Source: a candidate division Zixibacteria bacterium CG_4_9_14_3_um_filter_46_8 (GTDB lineage Bacteria > Zixibacteria > MSB-5A5 > UM-FILTER-46-8). From it: a stretch of DNA of 37,711 nucleotides. The position numbers were made by a program, and so were the translations under genes. Below are positions 22,794-32,572 of the stretch, one piece after another (position 1 is the stretch's first letter; every line of letters starts with the position of its first letter). The notes beneath the pieces are model-generated. The model was given only the letters and a program-made list of their open reading frames with translations, had not been told where the DNA came from and made no database searches. The stretch covers positions 1-37,711 of the forward strand of contig PFXJ01000129.1 of assembly GCA_002791595.1 (NCBI GenBank), given 5' to 3'.

Positions 22794-22830
22794 AATCGGA
22801 TGGGTTTGTAGCCATCCGATTTTTTATTTT
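22794..22830 (+). terminator. Rho-independent terminator after the AlaX-like gene
   Basis: AATCGGATGG (22794–22803), an 8-nt loop and CCATCCGATT (22812–22821) lead directly into TTTTTATTTT. A ten-bp perfect stem with a U-rich tail is one of the clearest terminators in the window. Confidence 0.9.
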
Positions 22831-22856
22831 GATAAATGAAGGGAAATGATGATATA

Positions 22857-22885
22857 TTGACTTTGTCCGGGCATCGATCCAATTT
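22857..22885 (+). promoter_or_regulatory. Possible promoter for the YIP1–TolC–MacAB-like operon
   Basis: TTGACT (22857–22862), a 17-nt spacer and CAATTT (22880–22885) lie just after the terminator. The -10 is poor and the leader would be about 145 nt, so this is tentative. Confidence 0.3.
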
Positions 22886-23036
22886 CGCGGGATCCGGTTA
22901 ACGGCCTTATTTGATTTTGAAACGGATGATGCAACCGGAAGCTGACAAGATGTATCATGGTTGGCTCAGCGGTAGTTTTTTGAAACCTTTCTCGTCGAGT
23001 AAGCGTCAGAATATAAGGTAAGAAAGCGGTGTTGTT

Positions 23037-23783
23037 ATGGAAAATCAGATGAATGAACAGCAACTAGTCGCAGATTCGCCTCCTTCGTTGGGATGGTTTG
23101 GCCGAGTGGGCAATATTTTTTGGGAACCACGGAAGGTTTTCGAGGAATTAAATCTAAGACCGTCCTGGATTTTGCCGTGGATTCTGATTTCGATATTTTC
23201 GCTTATTGCTTTGCAACTGACCTGGACCCAAAACATGGAAGCCCAGATGGAGAAGATGCGCAAGCAACCAGGGATGACTGAGGAGCAGATGGAGAGCATT
23301 GAGGAGAAGATGGGCGATCCGCAAGGCTGGGGGATAAATCGGATAATTGCGACCACTATGGTGCCGCTGGGGACCCTGGTGGCGATGGTTGTGGTTGCGG
23401 CGGCATTTTATTTTATGGGTTCAGTCATCGGAGGCGGGAATTCGACTTTCAAGAAGAACTTGGCTATCTCTTGCTACTCTTCGTTAGTGGCTCTACCCAG
23501 TTCAATTGTGAATGCGATTTTGATCAACCTAAAAGGCTCGGCGGACATTTCGCTGTCTCCGGTATTGTTTATGCCACTCTCACTTTCCGACACTTTTACA
23601 TATTCATTCCTCTCGCACTTTGAGTTTTTTGCGATTTGGTCTTTCATTCTGGCCAGTATCGGATTTTCAGTTATTTATAAGTTTTCGGCTGCTAAATCAT
23701 ATCTTTCGGTTGGGGTCCTGTGGGTGGTTTGGATGCTTCTGGCATCCGCCCTCTCCAACCTATTTGGCGGATTCATAATGTAA
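23037..23783 (+). CDS. YIP1-family membrane protein
   Basis: A 248-aa integral membrane protein. The N-terminal motif FGRVGNIFWEPRKVFEELNLRPSW is the typical YIP1 opening (IF..P...F..L...P.W), followed by about five or six membrane segments and a Met/Glu-rich loop (about 60–97). The function of bacterial YIP1 proteins is unknown; they often neighbour transport genes, as here (TolC 24 nt downstream). A second Met at 23046 is an alternative start. Confidence 0.8.
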   Translation: MENQMNEQQLVADSPPSLGWFGRVGNIFWEPRKVFEELNLRPSWILPWILISIFSLIALQLTWTQNMEAQMEKMRKQPGMTEEQMESIEEKMGDPQGWGINRIIATTMVPLGTLVAMVVVAAAFYFMGSVIGGGNSTFKKNLAISCYSSLVALPSSIVNAILINLKGSADISLSPVLFMPLSLSDTFTYSFLSHFEFFAIWSFILASIGFSVIYKFSAAKSYLSVGVLWVVWMLLASALSNLFGGFIM

Positions 23784-23807
23784 TTTCGAACTTTACGGGA
23801 GATATCT

Positions 23808-25148
23808 ATGTCTATTTTTTCGCGACCGCATCAAACTATCATACCGGTTATAATTGTAATCTGTTCTGGCTTATTCACGATCCAGGCTTCTAATGCGGAT
23901 CAGCTGACTCTGGAGGAATGCGTTGGGATTGCCAGGCAAAATAATCTGGAAATACGCTCGGCCCAAAATAATTATCTGGTATCCAAGGAGGATGTTTGGA
24001 AAGCATACGGAGGCTTGATGCCAAGGCTGGACAGCTGGGTGAGCGGTTCGAGGACAGTTACCGGGCCCACAGGTTATCAGCGCTGGGATCAAAACACGAA
24101 CCAATTTGTTAACGCATCTACCGGCATTTCCATCAGCAAGAATTATTCCGCAGGATTTTCCTTATCGCAGACCTTATTCGATGGCGGCGCCAACATTTAT
24201 AATGTTTATAATGCTGAAGCTCAGAGGAATGCTTCACGCTATCAGTATGTAAAGGCTGAAAAAGACATAATATTTAGCGTAAAGGAGAAATATTATTCGC
24301 TTTTGAAGGCGAAGATGCTTCTTGCTGTCCGTATCGAGGCTGTGAAGCGCGGTGAGGAGCAATTGAAAATTGCTCAGAGCAGATACGATCTTGGGGCTAC
24401 TGCGATATCCGATGTTTTGAAAGCGAAAGTTCAATATGGCACCGATAAGTTGGATCTGGTGGACGCCGAAAACGTTTTCAAAATGGCCATGGCGGACCTC
24501 AATTACATTTTGAACCGTGATGTCAATCTCGACATTGAGCCGGTGCAGGAATTCCGGACTCCGGAGACCGGCTACGATTACGAAAGCGCTCTGAAAACAG
24601 CTATGCAGAGGCAGCCGGCCCTCTTGGAGGCGCAAGAAAATCTGAGAGCCTCGAATTATCAAAAGCTGGCGGCGCGCGGCAGTTGGCTTCCATCGCTCTC
24701 GCTTAGAGCTTCGTATGGGTGGAACGATCATAAACTCAATCTGAGCAATTTCACGGATGAAAATTATCAATGGAATGTTTCCGGCACTTTAAGCTTCAAT
24801 ATCTTTGAAGGCTTTCAAACGAAAGCGACACACAATTCATACAAGATCGCCTATCGCACCGCCCGGGATAACCTATACGCGGCTCAAAACGGCGTGGCTC
24901 TCGAAGTCAAACAAGCATTCTTGAATCTTGGGAAAGCTCGGGAGCAACTGCAGGTTACTGAGGAATCGGAGAAGGCAGCTCAAGAGGATTTTAATCTTGC
25001 GCAAGAAAAATATAATCTGGGGGCCGCCACCATCCTTGACGTTATTGTTGCGCAGGTGAACTATAAGCAAGCGGAGGCGAATCGGATCCAGTCTCTTTTT
25101 GACTACAATCTCGCCATCAGCCAGCTTGAGAAGGCAATTGGATTATAG
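23808..25148 (+). CDS. TolC-family outer-membrane efflux protein
   Basis: A 446-aa protein with a signal peptide (about 1–29) and the TolC fold: LTLEECVGIARQNNLEIRSAQNN, an internal duplication of long coiled helices (KMLLAVRIEAVKRGEEQLKIAQSRYDLGA and EQLQVTEESEKAAQEDFNLAQEKYNLGA) and beta-strand stretches between them. It forms the trimeric outer-membrane duct of a tripartite exporter with the HlyD protein and ABC transporter that follow. Length is normal. GGGAGA precedes the ATG. Confidence 0.93.
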   Translation: MSIFSRPHQTIIPVIIVICSGLFTIQASNADQLTLEECVGIARQNNLEIRSAQNNYLVSKEDVWKAYGGLMPRLDSWVSGSRTVTGPTGYQRWDQNTNQFVNASTGISISKNYSAGFSLSQTLFDGGANIYNVYNAEAQRNASRYQYVKAEKDIIFSVKEKYYSLLKAKMLLAVRIEAVKRGEEQLKIAQSRYDLGATAISDVLKAKVQYGTDKLDLVDAENVFKMAMADLNYILNRDVNLDIEPVQEFRTPETGYDYESALKTAMQRQPALLEAQENLRASNYQKLAARGSWLPSLSLRASYGWNDHKLNLSNFTDENYQWNVSGTLSFNIFEGFQTKATHNSYKIAYRTARDNLYAAQNGVALEVKQAFLNLGKAREQLQVTEESEKAAQEDFNLAQEKYNLGAATILDVIVAQVNYKQAEANRIQSLFDYNLAISQLEKAIGL

Positions 25149-25181
25149 GCTATAAAGTATGGAATCCCAATGGAGAATGGT

Positions 25182-26474
25182 ATGGCAAAAAGCAGGAAGA
25201 AAAAGATAATCATAGGATTGCTTGTCGTTTGTGTGTTGGCGGTATTGGTTGTCGTGGCGGTCACGCAGAACAGAGTAGAAAAGAAGAAAGTCAAAGTCGA
25301 GGAGGCAAAGACCAGCGATATCACTGCTATGGTAACCGCGACCGGACGAGTCGAAGCCAAGAAAGAAGTAAAGATTTCCGCCGACGTGATGGGCAGGATA
25401 ATTGAATTGCCGATTATTGAAGGACAGAGCGTTAAGCCCGGCGATCTGTTGGTTCAGATAGATCCTGCGGCCTACGAAGCCGATGTCCAGCGCAGTGCGG
25501 CGGCCCTGAAGTCATCGGAGGCTCTGCTGGAGCGGGCGGAATTGGCGTACGGCAGGAATAAGGAATTATTCGAACGCAACCTGCTTTCCAAAGAGGCGTT
25601 CGACCTTTCCCGGAGCGACTACAATTCTGCCCTGGCGATGGCGGCGCAAGCCAAAGCCAGCCTCGATCAGTCGAAAAACCAATTATCTAAAACCACAATC
25701 AGGTCTCCGATAGAGGGTGTCATAACTTCTCTTAATTCCGAAAAAGGGGAAAATGTGGTGATCGGCACGATGAACAATCCCGGTACTGTGATTATGGTAG
25801 TGTCGGATTTATCAGCTATAGAAGTTAAGGCAGATGTTGATGAAACCGATATTGCGCTGGTTTCGGTCGGGCAGGAAGTCTCTATAAGTCTTGATGCGTT
25901 CCCCGATACCACTTTCAAAGGTAAAGTTACCGAGATAGGGAATTCCGCCATAATAAGCGGTGTCAGTTCACAGGATCAAGTGGTGAATTTCTTAGTGACC
26001 ATTCTAATTGAGGACCCTCTGGGCAATATCCGCCCGGGGATGTCCGCAACGGTAGATATCGCGACATCGAAACGCAATAATGTTATCGGAGTCCCGATTC
26101 AAGCAATTGTTATGCGCCCGCTTTCCGACACGGTCAGCGCGGATGAGAAAAAAGCCAGTGAATCGGTGGTGGTGGCCAAGGAGGCGGCGGAATCGGTTTC
26201 GTCCTCGGATTCTCTCAAAGATGCGCCTGAAAAGAGCGATAAGAAAGATGACGCGGTCGAAGGGGTCTTTATGGTGAAATCGGGGAAGGCTAAATTTGTT
26301 CCTGTCAAGACCGGTATTGCCGACCAGCAGAACATCGAAATCTTGAAGGGGGTAGCTCAAAGTGACAGCGTTATCACGGGCAGTTATAAGATCTTGCGGG
26401 AACTTGAGAGCGGTGATATCGTTGAGCCGGAAAAGAAGGGGAAGGGAAAAGCTGGAGAGAAGGAGAAGGAATAG
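25182..26474 (+). CDS. HlyD/MacA-like periplasmic adaptor with a charged insertion
   Basis: A protein of about 430 aa anchored by one N-terminal helix (IIIGLLVVCVLAVLVVVAV). It has a barrel-sandwich (lipoyl-like) half, GRVEAKKEVKISADVMGRI, an alpha-hairpin (about 95–165), the second half-lipoyl TTIRSPIEGVI, and beta-barrel strands (ALVSVGQEVSISLDAFPD). Between the barrel and the last membrane-proximal strands lies an insert of about 60 residues rich in Ser, Glu, Asp and Lys (about 315–370). The C-terminus is Lys/Glu-rich. It links TolC to the MacB-type transporter. The ORF track starts at 25170; I prefer the ATG at 25182 because GGAGA lies 5 nt upstream. Confidence 0.9.
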   Translation: MAKSRKKKIIIGLLVVCVLAVLVVVAVTQNRVEKKKVKVEEAKTSDITAMVTATGRVEAKKEVKISADVMGRIIELPIIEGQSVKPGDLLVQIDPAAYEADVQRSAAALKSSEALLERAELAYGRNKELFERNLLSKEAFDLSRSDYNSALAMAAQAKASLDQSKNQLSKTTIRSPIEGVITSLNSEKGENVVIGTMNNPGTVIMVVSDLSAIEVKADVDETDIALVSVGQEVSISLDAFPDTTFKGKVTEIGNSAIISGVSSQDQVVNFLVTILIEDPLGNIRPGMSATVDIATSKRNNVIGVPIQAIVMRPLSDTVSADEKKASESVVVAKEAAESVSSSDSLKDAPEKSDKKDDAVEGVFMVKSGKAKFVPVKTGIADQQNIEILKGVAQSDSVITGSYKILRELESGDIVEPEKKGKGKAGEKEKE

Positions 26475-26483
26475 AGGTGAGAC

Positions 26484-27161
26484 TTGCTAATTGAGACCAA
26501 AAATCTTTGGAAAACATATATGATGGGCATCGAGGAGGTTCATGCCCTTCGGGGAGTGGATATGCATGTTGAAAAAGGGGAGTACTTTGCTATTATGGGG
26601 CCTTCCGGCTCCGGCAAATCCACTCTTATGAATCTCATTGGATGCCTTGATACTCCAAGCCAAGGCGAATATATTTTGAATGGCCGGGCCGTATCCGGGA
26701 TGAATGATGATGAACTGGCGTTCATCCGCAACAAGGAAATCGGCTTCGTATTTCAAACATTCAATCTGTTGCCTCGGGCTACTGCTCTTCATAATGTGGA
26801 ATTGCCTTTGATATATAATAGCACCAAAAGCCAGGATCGCACCGAAAGAGCCCAAAAAGCTCTGGCGGCTGTCGATCTTGCTGATAGAATGCGCCATAAA
26901 CCGAATGAGCTCTCAGGAGGTCAAAGACAGCGAGTAGCGATAGCCCGTGCGCTGGTCAATGAACCTTCAATTATCCTCGCTGACGAGCCGACCGGAAATC
27001 TCGATTCCACCACCAGCCGGGAGATTATGGAAGTATTCAAAAAGATTCATCGGCAAGGAAACACAATTATCATAGTTACCCACGAACAGGAGATCGCCGA
27101 TTTCGCCCAGAGAATAATCTATATAAGGGATGGCAGGATCGAACGGGAAGTCAGAAAATAA
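26484..27161 (+). CDS. MacB/LolD-type ABC transporter ATP-binding protein
   Basis: A 225-aa ATPase with Walker [10 protein letters not shown] (39–47), Q-loop [10 protein letters not shown], signature [15 protein letters not shown], Walker [14 protein letters not shown] and H-loop VTHEQE. NLLP after the Q-loop and DEPTGNLD are typical of the MacB/LolD/FtsE group. It powers the two permeases that follow. The start is TTG at 26484, preceded by GAGGTG; the protein begins at the expected [12 protein letters not shown]. It lies 9 nt after the adaptor and 2 nt before the first permease. Confidence 0.95.
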   Translation: MLIETKNLWKTYMMGIEEVHALRGVDMHVEKGEYFAIMGPSGSGKSTLMNLIGCLDTPSQGEYILNGRAVSGMNDDELAFIRNKEIGFVFQTFNLLPRATALHNVELPLIYNSTKSQDRTERAQKALAAVDLADRMRHKPNELSGGQRQRVAIARALVNEPSIILADEPTGNLDSTTSREIMEVFKKIHRQGNTIIIVTHEQEIADFAQRIIYIRDGRIEREVRK

Positions 27162-27163
27162 TT

Positions 27164-28387
27164 ATGCACCGGCTTTTTGAAAGCATTGTCATTGCGATTC
27201 AGTCATTGATCGCAAATAAGTTGCGGGCGATATTGACCCTGTTGGGAATGATTATTGGCGTGATGACGGTTATCGCCGTAGTATCGATTATCAATGGTAT
27301 GAATAATTATGTATCCGATGCGATTAATCAGATGGGGTCTTCAACATTCATCATCGATAAATTCGGAGTTATTACGTCCAATGACGCGTGGTTCGAAGCG
27401 ATGAAGCGCAAGGATCTCACTATAACTGATATGAGAGCAATAGAGATGAGCTGTGATTATTGCAAAATAGTGGGCGGATCATCGGTCGATATGTCAATGA
27501 CTGTCAAACGTGAAAATCACAATGTAAGTGGCTCGATAGTCAAGGGTGTAACCTATAATTATATTGAGATTTCGGATGTAGAGCTTGATTATGGGCGTAG
27601 CTTTGCCGAGTCGGATGAAATTCATCGGCGGGCTGTTGCGGTTGTCGGGCCCGACGTGACCGAGAATCTGTTGCCGGGCCTAAATCCGATTGGGCAAAGT
27701 ATTAAAATAGGGAATTATTTTTTCACTATTATCGGTGTGGCCAAGAGAAGAGGATCCACGCTTGGATTGAATCAGGATAACTGGGCGTTAATGCCCCTTT
27801 CAACTTTTAACAAGTATTTTTCCAGACCAGCCAATTTCCAGATATTTGTGAGTGCCGTCGAATATGGCAAACTGGATGAAGCAATGGATGAAGCCAGGAC
27901 CATCCTACGTTCCCGACGGCACGTCAAGTATGGTGATCCGGATGATTTTTCGATTATGACTTCCGCAACTTTTATGGAGTTCTATAATAATTTTACTCGC
28001 GTAGCTTGGATTGTATTGATTGGGGTTTCATCGATTTCTCTGGTAGTAGGTGGGATTGTCATTATGAATATAATGCTAGTGGCGGTGACAGAGAGGACAC
28101 GTGAAGTGGGGATTCGAAAAGCCCTGGGGGCAAGGCGACGCGACATACTCTGGCAATTCCTGATCGAGGCTTTAACCCTTTCAATCATTGGCGGCATCAT
28201 TGGTATTCTTGGCGGCGGGGGAATTGCAACTATAATTGCCAAGACCACCCCTTTGCCATCTTCCGTGGAGCTTTGGTCGGTCATCGCTGGAGTCGCAATA
28301 GCCAGCATAATTGGCGTCTTCTTCGGCATTTACCCCGCGATGAAGGCGGCCAGAATGGATCCCATCGAAGCATTGCGGTATGAATAG
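27164..28387 (+). CDS. MacB/FtsX-type ABC permease, copy 1
   Basis: A 407-aa permease. An N-terminal helix (ANKLRAILTLLGMIIGVMTVIAVVSI) is followed by a large periplasmic domain (about 50–275, the MacB core), then three C-terminal helices (VLIGVSSISLVVGGIVIMNIMLV; LSIIGGIIGILGGGG; WSVIAGVAIASIIGVFFGIYP). TERTREVGIRKALGARRRDIL and AARMDPIEALRYE are hallmark motifs. MacB permeases act as mechanotransmitters, driving periplasmic substrates through TolC. The ATPase is a separate gene here, unlike E. coli MacB. Confidence 0.93.
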   Translation: MHRLFESIVIAIQSLIANKLRAILTLLGMIIGVMTVIAVVSIINGMNNYVSDAINQMGSSTFIIDKFGVITSNDAWFEAMKRKDLTITDMRAIEMSCDYCKIVGGSSVDMSMTVKRENHNVSGSIVKGVTYNYIEISDVELDYGRSFAESDEIHRRAVAVVGPDVTENLLPGLNPIGQSIKIGNYFFTIIGVAKRRGSTLGLNQDNWALMPLSTFNKYFSRPANFQIFVSAVEYGKLDEAMDEARTILRSRRHVKYGDPDDFSIMTSATFMEFYNNFTRVAWIVLIGVSSISLVVGGIVIMNIMLVAVTERTREVGIRKALGARRRDILWQFLIEALTLSIIGGIIGILGGGGIATIIAKTTPLPSSVELWSVIAGVAIASIIGVFFGIYPAMKAARMDPIEALRYE

Positions 28388-28405
28388 ACGGCGGGAGATT
28401 TGCTG

Positions 28406-29656
28406 ATGCGGTTTAGTGAGGTATCAGAAAGCGTGCAACTTGCATGGAAATCCATGTCCGCCAATAAGATGCGCTCGCTTCTGACAGTTTTGGGCGTATT
28501 GATAGGTGTCTCTGCTCTTATCGGGATGGTGGCCATTATCCAGGGCTTGAATAAAAGTATGTCGGAGCAGATTGAATCGCTTGGCTCGAATGCCATTTTT
28601 GTCTCGCGTTTCAAACCTGGTATCCAGATAAATGGTTCCGGAAGAAGCGAGGAAGAAAGGAATCGCAAACGACTCACTGTTGAGGATGCCATGGCTATCA
28701 AGGAATTATGTCCCTCAGTGAAGGCTGTGTCTCCATCCAAGGATTGGTGGCAGTATCCGGAGGGGAATGTCGCCAGATATAGGGGTAATGAGGCCAAGCG
28801 TCCTGAATACAGCGGCGTGGTTCCTGATTATTCGATTGTCTATAGCTTGAATCTCTCCCATGGGCGTTTTTTCAATGATACAGATATGCAATTCAAGACT
28901 TATTCAGCTGTCCTGGGCGCTGATGTGGCAGATGCGTTATTTCCTCGTGAGGATCCTCTCGGAAAGGTGATCACGCTCAATACTGGAAAATTTGCGGTAA
29001 TCGGGGTGGCGGAAAAGCGTAAGTCCTTGCTTGGGCAATCGATGGACAACTATGTGCTCATTCCACTTTCTACTTATGAGAAAATCCATCCTGGCGACGA
29101 GGGTGTTTGGATTGGAGTTCAGCCAAAATCCAAGGAGTTAATTTCTCAGGCTATTGATGAGATGACGGAGTTGTTGCGCCGACGGCGCGGCGTTGCGTAT
29201 GATAAGCCAGAAGATTTTGCGGTATTCACTCAGGAAGCGCTTATGGAGCTTTATCACAAGATAACCGATGCAGTCTATCTGGTGATGATTGTGATTTCAT
29301 CCATAGCATTACTGGTGGGAGGAGTCGGTGTGATGAATATAATGTTGGTCTCGGTGACCGAGCGGACACGAGAGATAGGGATACGGAAGGCAATTGGGGC
29401 GCGGCGCAAGGATATACTACGCCAGTTTCTCCTGGAGGCGGTAGCAATGACCGGCACCGGCGGAGTTCTTGGCATTCTAACCGGGTTTCTAATTGCCATG
29501 ATCGTAAATGCTACTACTCCTCTCGCGGCTACCGTCTCAGGTCTATCCATCGCCATAGGATTCAGCTTTTCTGTGGGGGTAGGATTATTCTTCGGCATTT
29601 ATCCTGCGACGCGGGCGGCCCGTTTGGACCCGATCGAAGCATTGAGGTATGAGTAG
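28406..29656 (+). CDS. MacB/FtsX-type ABC permease, copy 2
   Basis: A 416-aa paralogue of the preceding permease with the same layout and motifs (SANKMRSLLTVLGVLIGVSALIGMVAI; TERTREIGIRKAIGARRKDIL; AARLDPIEALRYE). The two could form a heterodimer served by the single ATPase. The ORF track begins at a TTG at 28400; the ATG at 28406 (MRFSEVSESV) has GGGAG 8 nt upstream and is more likely. The stop overlaps the start of the next ORF. Confidence 0.93.
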   Translation: MRFSEVSESVQLAWKSMSANKMRSLLTVLGVLIGVSALIGMVAIIQGLNKSMSEQIESLGSNAIFVSRFKPGIQINGSGRSEEERNRKRLTVEDAMAIKELCPSVKAVSPSKDWWQYPEGNVARYRGNEAKRPEYSGVVPDYSIVYSLNLSHGRFFNDTDMQFKTYSAVLGADVADALFPREDPLGKVITLNTGKFAVIGVAEKRKSLLGQSMDNYVLIPLSTYEKIHPGDEGVWIGVQPKSKELISQAIDEMTELLRRRRGVAYDKPEDFAVFTQEALMELYHKITDAVYLVMIVISSIALLVGGVGVMNIMLVSVTERTREIGIRKAIGARRKDILRQFLLEAVAMTGTGGVLGILTGFLIAMIVNATTPLAATVSGLSIAIGFSFSVGVGLFFGIYPATRAARLDPIEALRYE

Positions 29657-31019
29657 GATGTCAATAGTAAGCAGGTCCGACAGAGAATCCCTTGTGATAA
29701 GATATGGGTTAGTTGTTTTGCTGATGATTATCTCAGCTCCAGCAATTATTTCCGGAGGTGCCCATCCTGAGCAGAGGGGTGTCGATATTATTGGAGCTCC
29801 GAGATTTCTGTCTGATTATGCTGTCTTTTCTTCTCCGACGCCGAGTATGAATATGGTCGAGATCTATATAAGAATCCCGTTGCGCTCACTATACACCGTG
29901 ATGGAAGGACAAAAGGACTTTTCTGAATACGAAATGGCGATATTGGTTAGAGACAATGATGGAAAGCAGGTGACTGGGATGAGTTGGAAAAACAGATTGG
30001 AAAATCCCGGTTTGGAGAAATTTGACCACAACCGATCTTCATCCATCCTCGAAAGAAAATATTTGGAGCTTCCGAAGGATAAATATACGATAGAGATAAT
30101 TCTCACTGATCAGGTTTCTAATCTTCGTTGGAAAAACGAGATCAACTTGAACCTCAAAGGATATGAGTCGCCTATGTTGATCTCCGACATCGAATTCACG
30201 CTGGGCGATATTTCACAGGCGACCATAGTTCAGCAGGAATTTCTAAGGCATGGGCAATCGGTGGTCCCTTCCGCATCGAGGACATTCGATAGTGAACGCG
30301 ATAACCCCGGCTATTATCTTGAAATCTACCCCAATAAAAACTCGCCCGACATTTTCGGGATAAGGAGCAGAATTTTCGATTTGGATGGCACCCTAGTTTA
30401 TTCTGATTCCAATTCGATTGGAATGGAGAGCAAAGTTGAAGGGGTCATCCCATTTTTTGGGAAATTATTGATTAGTAATTTGGCGCCAAAACGCTATCAA
30501 TTGAAATTAGAGGTTGGCGACAGAGAATTAAATAAAATTTATGCGACTCGCAATGCCGAGTTTAACATTGATTGGTCACTAAAAACACTTGTCGAGAATG
30601 ATTATGGACGTGCTGTGGATCAACTGAGATACGTGGCTTCACCGCAGGAACGCGATAGCCTGAAAAATATGCCTGCTGATAGAAGATTGGAGGGGGTTCA
30701 GGATTATTGGAAACGGAAAGATCCAACGCCAACTACCCCTGAAAATGAGCTTAGCGAGGAATACTATTCGCGATTAAGATATGCGAATAATAATTTCTCG
30801 GGTTATGGACGCCCTGGCTACCTGACCGATTTTGGCAGGATTTATATTACATACGGTCAGCCCGAAGAGATCGAGCGCCACCCATTTGATTTGGATAGCA
30901 AGCCATACGAAATATGGTACTATTACCGGCATCACCGCAAATTCATTTTCATCGATAAGAATGGTTTTGGAAATTATGAACTCGCCTATCCATATCCTGA
31001 TGGTTTGAAATTAGATTAA
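29649..31019 (+). CDS. GWxTD-domain secreted protein, copy 1
   Basis: A 456-aa protein with an N-terminal hydrophobic export segment (about 17–36), a beta-rich middle and a C-terminal GWxTD-type domain. The core reads PGYLTDFGRIYITYGQPEEIE followed by SKPYEIWYYY and FIFIDKNGFGNYEL, so Trp of the motif is Leu (GYLTD). An ERDSLKNM...DYWKRKDPTP segment precedes it, as usual in this family. The biochemical role of GWxTD domains is unknown; they occur in secreted proteins of FCB candidate phyla and Acidobacteria. It overlaps the upstream permease by 8 nt if the first ATG is used; ATG 29658 is an alternative. Confidence 0.85.
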   Translation: MSRMSIVSRSDRESLVIRYGLVVLLMIISAPAIISGGAHPEQRGVDIIGAPRFLSDYAVFSSPTPSMNMVEIYIRIPLRSLYTVMEGQKDFSEYEMAILVRDNDGKQVTGMSWKNRLENPGLEKFDHNRSSSILERKYLELPKDKYTIEIILTDQVSNLRWKNEINLNLKGYESPMLISDIEFTLGDISQATIVQQEFLRHGQSVVPSASRTFDSERDNPGYYLEIYPNKNSPDIFGIRSRIFDLDGTLVYSDSNSIGMESKVEGVIPFFGKLLISNLAPKRYQLKLEVGDRELNKIYATRNAEFNIDWSLKTLVENDYGRAVDQLRYVASPQERDSLKNMPADRRLEGVQDYWKRKDPTPTTPENELSEEYYSRLRYANNNFSGYGRPGYLTDFGRIYITYGQPEEIERHPFDLDSKPYEIWYYYRHHRKFIFIDKNGFGNYELAYPYPDGLKLD

Positions 31020-31032
31020 AGAGAGGATGGTT

Positions 31033-32454
31033 ATGTTCAAACTAAAAAGCAAAATGGCTTTGGTAGCGTTCGGATTGGTTCTCATTCTATTGCCATCCGG
31101 CGCTTCTGCGCAGCCCGGGTTTAATCTGAATGTCGATGCTGCTTGTTTTCCTGAAGAGGGTGATACCCTTGAGACACTTTTGGAGGTCTATTATACTATT
31201 CCTCGATCCCAGCTCCGCTTCATTCCAACGGGAGGAATCTATGAAGCTGCGATGGATATTTCTATGAGATTGGAGAATGTCAATGGCGACTCTGTTGATC
31301 AGGTGAGTTGGCGTGGGACGACCACTATTGCCGATCCAAAAGAACTCGATAGAAAGGACTATAAATTCTTCGACACGGTTCCGGCTTTCATCAGGCCTGG
31401 GGAATACTTTTTGATAGTCAGTATCAAAGATGTGAACTCCGGTATGAACGGTAAAATTCGGAAGAGGATTTCTGTTCCGGACTATACCCAATCAGGCTTG
31501 AAGCTTTCGCAAATTCAATTTGCCTATTCACTCAACCCGGATACTCTAGATAGCCCTTCTGTCAAAGATGGGGTTCTGGTAATCCCCAATGCTTCAGGCC
31601 TGGTTATTCCGGAGGACAATTTTATATATTTCTATGCGGAACTTCATGGGCTGAAATATGACCCCAATAATGCCGGTCTATTCAGGGTGGATGTGGATGC
31701 CTTGGACGCATCGGGGAATACGATCCTTAAGTTCTACAGCAACACCATCGCCAAGCCGGGGAAATCGGCGGTTATCTCCAACGGAGTAAATGGTAATGCG
31801 CTTCCGGATGGAAATTATCAGCTCAGGATATTGGCAACGGACTTGGAAACGGGTGATTCGGTCCATTCACTAAAGCCGCTGAAAATTAGGCATTCGATTC
31901 AATATGCCGCAAATCCCCTGATGAAGTCCCTTTTCAAAGCACATCCCGAGGCCGAGCAGATCAGGAATGAGGATGATGCCAAGTTAGTGAGAAACGAGAT
32001 AGAATATATTGCCAGCGTTGAGGATTTGAAAACCTTCGAAAAGTTAAGCATTGATGGCGATAATAATTTTATGAAGGACTTCTGGAAGAAACGAGATCCG
32101 AATCCTTCCAATGACCTAAATGAATTTCAGGTTCAGCATTACGCCCGCTGGGACTATGCCAATGCCTCATTCACCAGTCGAACTTATCAAAAAGGTTGGG
32201 CCACGGATAAGGGGAGGGTTTTTATCCTTTACGGGCCGCCCGCTGAGCGCGAAGACAGCGGAGTAGCGATGGATACCAAACCATACGAAGTATGGAAGTA
32301 TTACAATATCCCCGATCAGCCCGGTGAAAGGATTTTCGTCTTTGTAGATGAGCAGGGACACGGTGATTACCGGCTTTATCATTCCAATGTCAAGGGAGAG
32401 CGATCCATCAGAAATTGGGAAGAAAGTTTGCAGGCAAATAAGGTGCTCCGTTAA
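31033..32454 (+). CDS. GWxTD-domain secreted protein, copy 2
   Basis: A protein of about 473 aa with a signal peptide (hydrophobic MALVAFGLVLILLPSGASA, cleavage near AQP). A beta-rich N-terminal half is followed by DFWKKRDPNPSNDLNEFQVQHYARWDYAN and the GWxTD core KGWATDKGRVFILYGPPAERE, then KPYEVWKYY and FVFVDEQGHGDYRLYHS. It is paralogous to copy 1 along most of its length. GAGAGG lies 6 nt before ATG 31033, which I prefer over the ORF-track start at 31027. It ends the exporter operon and may be a cargo or envelope partner of the exporter. Confidence 0.9.
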   Translation: MFKLKSKMALVAFGLVLILLPSGASAQPGFNLNVDAACFPEEGDTLETLLEVYYTIPRSQLRFIPTGGIYEAAMDISMRLENVNGDSVDQVSWRGTTTIADPKELDRKDYKFFDTVPAFIRPGEYFLIVSIKDVNSGMNGKIRKRISVPDYTQSGLKLSQIQFAYSLNPDTLDSPSVKDGVLVIPNASGLVIPEDNFIYFYAELHGLKYDPNNAGLFRVDVDALDASGNTILKFYSNTIAKPGKSAVISNGVNGNALPDGNYQLRILATDLETGDSVHSLKPLKIRHSIQYAANPLMKSLFKAHPEAEQIRNEDDAKLVRNEIEYIASVEDLKTFEKLSIDGDNNFMKDFWKKRDPNPSNDLNEFQVQHYARWDYANASFTSRTYQKGWATDKGRVFILYGPPAEREDSGVAMDTKPYEVWKYYNIPDQPGERIFVFVDEQGHGDYRLYHSNVKGERSIRNWEESLQANKVLR

Positions 32455-32572
32455 TCATTTTGTTGAGGGTGGATAATCAACGCAAGTGTAATTCTGGGCC
32501 ATTGAAGGCAGTGCCATCCTGCAGATTTGTTTTGGTGGAAGCCCTGATGTGGTTAATTGAAAGGATTATTAT

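Noticed and set aside
32462-32491. TTGAGG...TGTAAT promoter-like pair before the NatA-like gene
   Set aside because: Both boxes are poor and the spacing is 18 nt; not strong enough to list.
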